Shown here piece by piece: positions 55,996-64,000 of a DNA stretch of 64,000 nucleotides. The stretch covers positions 68,887,213-68,951,212 of the forward strand of contig NC_092044.1 of the NCBI RefSeq assembly GCF_003086295.3, in the 5' to 3' direction. Numbering within the stretch: position 1 is the stretch's first letter; each line of letters opens with the position of its first letter. The notes under the pieces are model-generated. The model made no database searches. It was not told the DNA's origin and saw only the letters and a list, made by a program, of their open reading frames with translations. Both the position numbers and the translations under genes were made by a program. This stretch comes from Arachis hypogaea. Lineage: Eukaryota > Streptophyta > Magnoliopsida > Fabales > Fabaceae.

Positions 55996-57768
55996 CGTAG
56001 GTATAATTTCTCTTCTCTACTTTGTTTTCTTTCTTTGCTTTGTTTAAATTCAATAAATTGGCATATGGTTACATTCTAAGTTTGGTGTTGCCATGCAACA
56101 TATTATTTTCAATCTTTTTGGATGATTGCATCAAATAAAAAAAAATGAAAGTGACACACCAAAATTCTAAGTTTGGTGTGCCACCTATTTTTCTATGCAA
56201 ATCATTCAGCAACACCACTTGTCTGCATAACCATAATGTCTTTGCAGTGTTAATTTTCTTTTGGTTTGATATTTTGTTATTCTGTTTACTTTAGTTAATT
56301 CTTTGTTTTTAATGCTTTCATTTTAGTTTGCTTATTTACTGTGTTTGTTAATACATTACCAAGAGAGCTTTATTAATGACAGATTCTTGGCTTGGTGATT
56401 GTACTTAATAAATAATAGTTTCATTTACTTGGTTTTAATTCAAATAAGTGGACATAGGATTGCATTCTAAGTTTGGTGTTGCTATGCAACACAATTTGTT
56501 TCAAATCTTTACTAGGTACTTGCATTGATTCCAAGTGAAAGTGTCACACTAAGTTTGGTGTGCCACTTATCTTTTATGCAATGTATTGTGCTCACCTTCT
56601 TAAGTTTGCAATCACAATGTCTCTGTCTCTTGTGCCTTGATTATTATCTTTAATTTTACTTGCTTAGAACACATGTACTACTAACTTTTCATTGTGTAAG
56701 ACATTCATGATCCATCTTAGCCCCATAGCCATTGTTCTAATTGTTGCTTGAGGATGAGCAAGCATTCTGAGTTTGGCAAAGGAAGGAGAAGAATGGGAGA
56801 AAAAGGACAACAATAATGAAGATAAACTACAAGGTTGTAGAGTTCCTTTTCTTCTCATTTGTTTCCAGCACTTAAATTGCATGATTGTCTTCATCTTTTC
56901 TATTTACATGTGTGTATGAATAAAGCATAGCTTGAATCTTGATTTGTAACATGTTGCTATGGCATTATAACTACCAACTTGAATCCTGTGAGTTCAAAAG
57001 CAGTAAATCATCATGATCATAAACAAACAAGGCATTAAAGAAGAACTTAGCATGTGCATACAAGTATTGGAAAGCTAGTATGATTGATTGTTGCTCAATT
57101 GCATTGGATTTTATTTAATTGAAGTTTTTCATCTAGTACATTTTGTGAAATCTTTTGAAATCATGAAAACCTTGAAGAAGCAAATACAATTAAAGCAAGA
57201 AAAGAAAAAGGGAAGGAATGAGAAAGCTGAAGGCTCTGAGTACCAATGGCAATTTATTTGCTAAATGCTTGTGGTGTTTATGTATCAAGCCAAATGCTTG
57301 AAAACAAAACACTTAGAAGTCAAGGCTAGGCTCAAGTGCAAAAGCACTCCCTAAAAGCTCAAGGCTCTGAGCATCAATGATTAGAGAGTCAAGAAAAGAA
57401 AAGAAAAATGAGCTTAATGAAGTCCTCTAATTAAATGCTTGTGGTGCTTATGTATCAAGTGGTAATACTTGAAAACAAAGCATTTAGAAGTCGTAACTTT
57501 GTTATTAACTCATGGGGCAAAGCACCCAAAAGGAGAAGCTAAAAAAAAAATCAAAAGCTTGTTTCAAGGAAGAATTATAAGAAAAATATTTCATAAATTG
57601 AGCAAGATGGAAGCATCAATCATTTACATTTCTTTTGTGATTGAAGCATGCATAGAAAACTAGCTTACCATGAACAATGAGTTGCTATTCTTCTTACCTT
57701 GGGTTGTCAATCTTTATTGCATGATTCTTTTCTTGCTTGGGGACAAGCAAGGCTTAAGTTTGGTGTTG
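55996..57768 (+). other. 3' untranslated part of H with repeated CTAAGTTTGGTGT motif
   Basis: No gene. CTAAGTTTGGTGT occurs at about 56076, 56166, 56466 and 56549, with a weaker CTGAGTTTGGC at 56766, and the last copy, TTAAGTTTGGTGTTG, is next to the 3' LTR. A CTTGTGGTG(T/C)TTATGTATCA block occurs twice (about 57268 and 57429). Confidence 0.7.
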
Positions 57769-59899
57769 TGATGACATGTCATCATATACCTATTTTTCTA
57801 TGCTTTTTCATACAAGAAATTGATGATTTGTGTTTAAATATTGAATGCTTTTATACTTAAGTGGTATATTTCCTTGATCTTTTAATTTTATAAATCTTGT
57901 AGGAAATAAGAAGAAAAAGAAGCAAAGAAGCACAAAAAAAGGAGAAAAAAAAAGCTTTGGGGCACACTTTGAAGTTAGGGCACACTTTAGAGCCTTAGGC
58001 CACGCTTTTAAAAGCGTGGCCCATGACCAAATTAAAGAAGAAAACAACCAGCACGCACACTGCCCTGCTCTTGCCAAGGGCAGGGCAGAATCATGATGAA
58101 ACAAAGTGAGGTTGGAGCAAATTTTCGCTAAGTTAAAATCTGGCCGCTCACAGCATGACCATGCCTCCTTCAAAGGGCTATAACTTGAGCTACAGACGTC
58201 CAATTGATGTGCTTCCAGTTGCGTTGGAAAGCTGACATTCAGAGCTTTCCAACGATATATAGCAATCCATATTTGGCGTAAAATTGAGGTAGGAACGGAA
58301 GGCATCTTTAAGGGCCAAAAATAAGCGAAAATAAACCAATGTGCTTCCACCAAGGTTCGAAGCTGGAGCCTCACACCAAAGCAAGTAGCGCTCATTTTTC
58401 TGCTCTGCCCTCTTGGAGAGCAGGGCAATGTTGTGTTTCTCTTCATGAAGAACCAAGGAAAATTGCTCCCCCAATTGCTTGTCACAAGAATCGAACACGG
58501 CACCATGAGGAAGCAAGAAACTAAGCCTTACTTTGGTGCCAAGAAAACCAAGGAAAAGAAGTAGCGTGTGCATCCACCAAGTTTCGAACTTGAAACTTCA
58601 CTTTTAGAAACACTACCCTACCCTCCGCGAGGGCAGGGCAGCATTTTGTAGTGCACGGCCAGCACCAGATTGGCGCACCAAGGAAGCTTCGGCAGCATCA
58701 GCACGCACGCACGTGCATCATTCTGGCGCACCAAAAAAACTCTGCCCTGCCCTCCACAAGGGCAGGGCAGCATCCTGCAGCACCAACTCGCACCATACGC
58801 ACGCACCACGGGCCAGACGCATCATTTTCTGCCCTGCCCTCCACAAGGGCAGGGCAGCCTCCTGGGAGCAACATATGGGCCAATATTCAATTTAATTCAA
58901 TTCCTCACCAAATTGAATCAAAGCCAACCAAACCCATTTCTCCTCAAATCCAAAGCAAGCAAAGCCCACATCATCACTCAAAGGCACATGGATCAATTAA
59001 ATTAGGATTTTCATTTTTGTAATTTGTTTTAATTTCATTTTCATTTTTTACTTTGTAAAGCCTATATAAAGGCATCAATTAGAGCTCGGAAGGGAGGCTG
59101 GCTCCATTAGGGAGTAGTAGATAGCTCTATCTTTTAATTTTCCTTTCTGCTTAAATATTGGATCAAGAATTGAAGGAATTCTGTTTCAATTCTCCATCTG
59201 AAATTCATTTGTGTTCTTCTGCATAATTCAAGTGAATTAAGGATTTGAACCAAAACTCTCTTTACTGCTTTCATCTTCTTTCCTTTTGCAATTGTTCTTG
59301 GTTGGATCAAGGAAGGAATTGAGATCTAGACTTGTTTTCTAGTCTCTTTGATTTCCTGAGATCTTCAATCTCATTTGGCAATTAAACTGAATTTAATTTC
59401 TGTTTGCTTCTTCAAGCAATTCTGCTTTCTGTTTAAGATTTGTTGTAGGTTACTCTTCTGCTTGATTGCTCCTTACATTCTCTTGTTGAATTTTAATTCC
59501 CAGCACCCAAGTCCTTTTACTTTTCATGCAATTTAATTCTTATGCAATTGTTCCAAGTTCTGCTTGCTGCTTGCTTTAATCTCCTTGTTCCCAATCCCCT
59601 TTACATTTAATGCAATTTACATTTCGTGCAATTTAAGTTTCAGCTCTTTTACTTTCTTGTTCTTTAAGTTTCCTGCAATTTTATTTTCTGCATCTTTTAA
59701 ATTCATTGCAATTTACTTTCTGATTGATTAACTTCACACAATTCACTCAATGTTAGCTTGACTAAACTAATCACCCACTAAAGTTGCTTGATCCATCAAT
59801 CCCTGTGGGATCGACCTCACTCTAAGTGAGTTATTACTACTTGATGCGACCCGGTATACTTGCCGTGTTGCAAATTCGTTTTTCGCAAAAACACCATCA
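57769..59899 (+). repeat. 3' LTR of H
   Basis: 2131 bp, from TGATGACATGTCATCA to CACCATCA. It holds five GC-rich hairpin units (58061, 58400, 58613, 58741 and 58829 regions) and the U5 hairpin CTCAC-TCTAA-GTGAG at 59816-59830. Confidence 0.92.
59816..59830 (+). other. U5-region hairpin of LTR H (3' copy only)
   Basis: CTCAC and GTGAG pair around TCTAA after GGGATCGAC, at the same place as CCTTAC/GTAAGG in I and F and CCCAC/GTGGG in D. The 5' LTR has lost it. Confidence 0.6.
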
Positions 59900-60117
59900 C
59901 TAAGATCTTGTGTGATGGATAACTAAGGCAGTTGGGATAGGTATTTGCCATTGGTCGAGTTCATCTACAACAACAGTTACCAACAAAGTATCGGGATGGC
60001 ACCATATGAAGCTCTCTACGAAAGGAGATGTCAGACACCATTATGTTGGAATGATGACGGATAAGCTAATGTCTTAGGTTTAGACTTAGTGCAAGAAACT
60101 ACTGAGAATAAACTAAT
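59900..60117 (+). pseudogene. Integrase continuation of element G
   Basis: After the second CTAAG the integrase frame resumes (WDRYLPLVEFIYNNSYQQSI and GMAPYEALYERRCQTPLCW), with one stop at an expected Gln near 59922 and another near 60063. It ends near 60117, where the sequence jumps into the LTR; the integrase C-terminus and any chromodomain are missing. Confidence 0.85.
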
Positions 60118-61347
60118 TCTGTTTAGTACTTTACTGTATCCTATTATCCATCTGTTAATCAAAATCGAATAAATGAATGTAACTAACAACCCCGACCCTA
60201 CTAAGAACTCCCCAGTTCTTACCCCTTCTCTCCCTTCCTCCCCCTTAGATGGAGACGGGCGTGATCTTCTATGAGTTCGAGGACCCTTACGTCTACGAGG
60301 ATCTGGTACATCACAATTACTTCATCACGGGATTGGAGCCTTGTATTAGACGATATGCGTTACCTAATCGAGCCTTTCAACATCCTCTGCCTAGCTCGCA
60401 TTTTGATTCGGATGCTCCTTACGACTTTCCCTTATCCTGGTTACATCTTGACGCACCTATACATCCTTTTCCTAATGATCTTGAGTACCCTATATTGGCT
60501 CAACCTTTGAATGAGGTGGAACCTAAGCCTATCATTCCTGATGAGCCCGAGTTAGCTGGTGACTACGTACCTATGATACCACCAGAGTGGGGACTTTCCC
60601 CCTGAGCTGATCCCTGATTTTCCACAACCTGATGAGCCGGCACTACCGGACGGTGGGGTAGCCCATATATACGCGAACGGACTTGTGCTCGTGAATGGTT
60701 TTGTACATAGTGACAGTAGTGTTTCTGGTGGATCTAATGGTATAGCTGTAGCTGTGGACGATGAAGATGAGGAGGATCCTGAGATAGAGATAGAGCAGGA
60801 TGAGAAGATGGACGAGCCTCACGGCGATTCTCTGAACGGCCACGTGTAGATATAGTTTGACTGCAGAAGGGGCATTTTTTTTATGACACTCTAGTCTGAC
60901 ATTATCTGTTAGTTAGTCTCTCACTTATGTTAGTACACCCGAGAGCTAGGAGCTATATAGTGGTTAGGCTAGCTTGGGCGCCAGTTTAGCGGCTTTTTGC
61001 ATGGGCCAGGCCCTGGGAGTGTCGTGTATATATTAGCTACATAGGATGACAAGGATGTAGACTGACTTGATCTTGTGTAAATGCTACATGTTTTGTTATA
61101 GTGTACATGATGTATATTATCAGCTGTATTTCTATGTTTCTTTATGTGACTTTTCTATTTCTCTCAATGTATGCTTGTTTATTTTACCTAAACATCCGTA
61201 ACGAAAAAAAACGTTACTCGTAAAATTGGCGTCGCTCTAACAAGGAACAGGCTCATATATAAAATAATAGTAAATAATTAGGAAGAATAAGTTAGTAACA
61301 CTTAGCTTCTTGTATGACCGTGGCATACTGGGAGTTGGGTCGTTATA
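60118..61347 (+). repeat. 3' LTR of G, 5' 2.8 kb deleted
   Basis: 1230 bases match 47293-48521 of the 5' LTR with about 3% differences. The junction with pol falls at TTCTGTTTA and shares a few bases with the LTR, so a short-homology deletion removed the end of pol and the first 2.78 kb of the LTR together. Confidence 0.88.
60249..60849 (+). pseudogene. Reading frame inside LTR G (copy 2), unknown protein
   Basis: This is the 3' LTR copy of the 47425-48025 frame. It keeps the same ATG after CCCCCTTAG, the 118-codon frame and the second frame to a TAG at 60847-60849, with no new stop. Differences from copy 1 are mostly C/T and G/A changes and nearly all alter the protein. Confidence 0.5.
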
Positions 61348-61666
61348 GGGAGCTATCAAGCTAAGGACCCTACCATGAAAAAATACCAGGACAAAACCAA
61401 AGAACAGCTCGGACAACTCGAGGAATGCGAGGTCCGTCACATACCCCGAGAACAGAATGCTCGAGCTGATGCACTCTCAAAACTAGCCAACACCAAACCA
61501 GGGGGCAATAATAGAAGCCTCATTCAAGAAATACTGTAGAACCCGTCAATCTCAGAGGAAGAAAAGATCCTCGCCAAATCAGGGCAGGATCAAGGATGGA
61601 TGACCCCCATAATAGACTACCTTAAGTCAGAGACACTCCCTACAGATAAGAAGGAGGCAAAGAGAC
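61348..61666 (+). pseudogene. Archaeal-type RNase H of element C, part 3, and linker
   Basis: C resumes with SYQAKDPTMKKYQDKTKEQL and IPREQNARADALSKLAN, the end of the archaeal-type RNase H with its final Asp, and a linker toward integrase. One stop near 61538 stands in an expected Gln-like context. It ends at the start of LTR piece J, in a sequence that would fit both. Confidence 0.85.
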
Positions 61667-62034
61667 TGGTACACGAAATCATGATACACAACTTCGTGCA
61701 GCTGACCAGCAAGTGCAATGTGTCATCCAAGTAATACCTTACGTGAGTAATGGTCGATCCCACAGAGATTGCCAGCTTGAAGCAAGCTATGGTCATCTTG
61801 TAAATCTCAGTCAGGCAGATTCAAATGGTTATGGGGTTTTGATAATTAAAAAAACGAAATAGAACATAAAATAGGATAGAAATAGTTATGTAATTCATTG
61901 GTGGAAATTTCAGATAAGCGTATGAAGATGCTTTATCCCTCCTGAATCTCTGCTTTCCTACTGCTCTCATCCAGTCATGCGGACTCCTTTCCATGGCAAG
62001 CTGTATGTTGGGGGATCACCGTTGCAATGGCTAC
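61667..62034 (-). mobile_element. LTR fragment J, F type, reverse
   Basis: It starts TGGTACACGAAATCATG and matches the first ~420 bases (plus strand) of the F LTRs (42130-42560), with about 50 bases missing near the start. Its U5 hairpin (61736-61751) has lost one pair. It is cut by element I after GGCTAC. The rest lies outside the window. Confidence 0.75.
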
Positions 62035-63479
62035 TGATGAGCGGATATTTTATACGCTTTTTGGGGGTAATTTCATGTAGATTTTAGCATGTTTTAATTA
62101 GTTTTTAGTAAAATATTATTAGTTCTTAGGCAAAAATCATATTTCTGGACATTACTATGAGTTTGTGTGCTTTTCTGTGATTTCAGGTATTTTCTGGCTG
62201 AAATTGAGGGAGCTGAGCAAAAATCTGAGTTAGGCTGAAAAAGGACTGCTGATGCTGTTGGATCCTGACCTCCCTGCACTCGGAATGGATTTTTTGGAGC
62301 TACAAGAGTCCAATTGGCGCGCTCTCAACGGCGTTGGAAAGTAGACATCCAGGACTTTCCAGCAATATATAATAGTCCATACTTTGCGCGAATATAGATG
62401 ACGTAACTTGGCGTTGAACGCCAAGTTCATGCTGCTGTCTGGAGTTAAACGCCAGAAACACGTCATGATCCGGAGTTGAACGCCCAAAACACGTTATAAC
62501 TTGGCATTCAACTCCAAGAAAAGCCTCAGCTCGTGGATAGCTTTAGTCTCAGCCCCAGCACACACCAAGTGGGCCCCAGAAGTGGATTTCTGCACCAATT
62601 ATCTTAGTTTACTCATATTCTGTAAACCTAGGTTACTAGTTTACTATTTAAACAACTTTTAGAGACTTATCCTGTACCTCATGACATTTTCAGATCTGAA
62701 TTTTATACACTTTGACGACATGAATCTCTAAACTCCATTGTTGGGGGTGAGGAGCTCTGCAGTGTCTCAATGAATTAATGCAATTGTTTCTATTTCATTC
62801 AAACGTGTGTGTGTTCCTATCTAAGATGTTCATTCGCGCTTAATTTTGAAGGAGGTGATGATCCGTGACACTCATCACCTTCCTCAATCCATGAACGTGT
62901 GCCTGACAAACACCTCCATTCTACATTAGATTAAATGAGCATCTCTTAGCTTCCTTAATCAGAATCTTCGTGGTATAAGCTAGAACTGATGGCGGCCACT
63001 CTTGAGGATTCGGAAAGTCTAAACCTTGTCTGTGGTATTCCGAGTAGGATTCAATGATTGAATGGCTGTGACGAGCTTCAAACTCGCGATTGCTGGGCGT
63101 GATGACAAACGCAAAAGGATCAATGGATCCTATTCCAACATGATCGAGAACCAACAGCTGATTAGCCGTGCTGTGACAGAGCATCTGGACCATTTTCACT
63201 GAGAGGATGGGAAGTAGCCACTGACAATGGTGACACCCTACATACAGCTTGCCATGGATGGTACTTTACAAACAATTGAGTTGAATATTACATTGCAGAA
63301 ATTCAGAGGACAAAGCATCTCCAAAGCTCCAACATATTCTTCATTAATAAAGTAACAATTCCTTATTCCAAATACTTTGACTTCTTACAATTAAATCCAA
63401 TTAACCCTATTGGTATCCTGACTAAGATCAATAAAATAAACATAGCTTGCTTCAAACTAATAATCTCCGTGGGATCGAC

Positions 63480-63495
63480 CCTTACTCACGTAAGG
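63480..63495 (+). other. U5-region hairpin of LTR I
   Basis: CCTTAC-TCAC-GTAAGG, a perfect 6-bp stem, lies 62 bases before the LTR end, between GGGATCGA and TTGGACGACCC. Confidence 0.6.
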
Positions 63496-63563
63496 TATTA
63501 CTTGGACGACCCAGTGCACTTGCTGGTTAGTTGTACAGATTACAAATTCGTGCACCAAGTTTT

Positions 63564-63581
63564 TGGCGCCGTTGCCGGGGA
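63564..63581 (+). other. Primer-binding site, tRNA-Asp type (I)
   Basis: TGGCGCCGTTGCCGGGGA, a perfect 18-mer, 6 bases after the LTR end. Confidence 0.92.
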
Positions 63582-64000
63582 ATTGTTCGAGTTTGAACAA
63601 CTAAAGGTTTATTTTATTTCTTAGATTAGGAATAATTTGTTTTTTTATTGTTATAGAGTCATTAAATCCTGATAGGATAGTTTCTTTTCAAAAATTTCTT
63701 TTCAAAAATATTATTTTTCTTAATTAATTGTTAATTTTTCGTGATTTTAGTGTCTTGTTCTAAGTTTGGTGTTAATTGCATATTTTATAATTTTCTTTAA
63801 ATTTTCGAACTTGTGTTCTTTGTTCTTCATTGATCTTCAAGTTGTTCTTGTTTATTTTTCTTGTTTGATCATGAGTTCTTCTTGTTTTGTGTCTTTTCTT
63901 ATTTTTCTTGTGCTTTTTCAAAACATTAACTTTCAAAAAAAAATTATACTTTTATCCATAAAAATAATACATCTTTAAAATACATTACATTTTTAGCTCA

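Larger units (their letters stand above)
52529..59899 (+). mobile_element. Non-autonomous LTR retrotransposon H, relative of D
   Basis: H is flanked by perfect CTAAG duplications (52524-52528, 59900-59904) and is 7371 bp. It has LTRs of 2059 and 2131 bp, a perfect tRNA-Asp-type primer site, one intact 397-codon reading frame and a 1.8-kb 3' untranslated part. No gag or pol is visible. LTR ends, 3' untranslated motifs (GGCTCTGAGCATCAA, ATGCTTGTGGTG) and the TTAAGTTTGGTGTTG before the 3' LTR are shared with D, so D-like elements are the likely source of its enzymes. By eye the LTRs differ at about 35 positions (below 2%), so H is younger than F. Confidence 0.92.
44516..61347 (+). mobile_element. 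Tekay/Del-like Ty3/gypsy element G, host of H
   Basis: G has a 4006-bp 5' LTR starting TGTAACAACCCCG, an initiator tRNA-Met primer site, gag with zinc knuckles, protease, RT, RNase H, part of integrase, and a 3' LTR fragment. The flanks GGGAA (44511-44515) and GGGAG (61348-61352) are the target duplication with one change. The 3' end CGTTATA differs from the 5' LTR's CATTACA. Long LTRs, the primer site and the gag/RT motifs point to the Tekay/Del chromovirus group; the chromodomain itself has been deleted. Element H lies inside integrase. Confidence 0.88.
12380..61666 (+). mobile_element. Tat/Retand-type Ty3/gypsy element C, split by D and G
   Basis: C consists of an LTR of about 490 bp, a primer site, gag, protease, reverse transcriptase, RNase H and the extra archaeal-type RNase H that marks the Tat group. 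It is broken into 12380-16515, 44455-44515 and 61348-61666 by elements D and G. The extra RNase H reads on in sense across both breaks once the inserts and duplicated target sites are skipped. Its 3' part is then cut by LTR piece J, so integrase and the 3' LTR are outside the window. The exact LTR start (12380, TGGGTCGAGC) is a best guess. Confidence 0.85.
62035..64000 (+). mobile_element. LTR retrotransposon I: 5' LTR and leader (F/Y type)
   Basis: A complete 1523-bp 5' LTR (62035-63557) runs from TGATGAGCGGATATTTTAT to TTCGTGCACCA, followed by a primer site at 63564 and about 420 bases of T-rich leader up to the window end. The LTR contains several GGCGTTGAACGCC-type palindromes (62410-62520). 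CTAAGTTTGGTGTTA occurs in the leader at 63760. No coding region is reached. The probable left target duplication is GCTAC (62030-62034). Confidence 0.85.

Noticed and set aside
57808..58506. 232-codon minus-strand frame in the 3' LTR of H
   Set aside because: The 5' LTR breaks the same frame through loss of one hairpin unit, so it was not maintained; it runs antisense through LTR repeats.

Overview
This 64 kb window looks like plant intergenic DNA made almost entirely of LTR retrotransposons nested inside one another. I recognise no host gene, tRNA, rRNA or CRISPR array. The repertoire (Athila-, Tat/Retand- and Tekay/Del-like Ty3/gypsy elements, tRNA-Asp-type primer sites, LTRs packed with CpG-rich palindromes such as CACGCGTACGCGTG and GGCGTTTAACGCC) fits a legume. 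From memory of similar repeats I would guess Arachis (peanut), as an inference only.

Layout, outside to inside. An Athila-like pol relic (Z, 215-3171) is preceded by the tail of another LTR (X, 1-214) and cut by an LTR fragment (Y, 3172-3411). Y is cut by non-autonomous element A (3412-10562). A's 3' LTR is cut by B (10563-12379), and B's leader is cut by the Tat-type element C (from 12380). C carries three insertions: D (16516-44454), G (44516-61347) and a reverse LTR piece J (61667-62034). D is Athila-like and hosts E (20998-30038, minus strand) and F (34562-43810, minus strand). G is a Tekay/Del-like element with 4 kb LTRs and hosts H (52529-59899). J is cut by I (62035 to the window end). 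Target-site duplications are readable for D (GAGTT), E (TGTAC), F (GAAAC), H (CTAAG) and, with one mismatch, G (GGGAA/GGGAG). The coding frames of C and G resume on the far side of their insertions, so the order of events is directly visible.

How the parts relate. Only C, D, G and Z carry reverse transcriptase and integrase, and all have in-frame stops; most of those inspected sit where a Gln, Arg or Trp codon is expected, as C-to-T or G-to-A decay would produce. A, E, F and H lack reverse transcriptase and integrase, so they would depend on relatives. They carry other reading frames instead: a shared acidic ORF1 (A and E), an intact 397-codon protein (H), and an intact gag plus an ORF3 in the env position (F). 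ORF3 belongs to the so-called plant transposon protein family and also occurs in D and E.

The most interesting signals are structural. A short hairpin follows ORF1 or pol in five elements, with one compensating base pair. A second hairpin lies near the 3' end of the Athila-like LTRs and keeps its fold while its sequence changes. The sequence next to the 3' LTR (polypurine-tract position) is repeated inside the elements. Each LTR family has its own CpG-rich palindrome array. G's LTR holds a reading frame preceded by a good splice acceptor.
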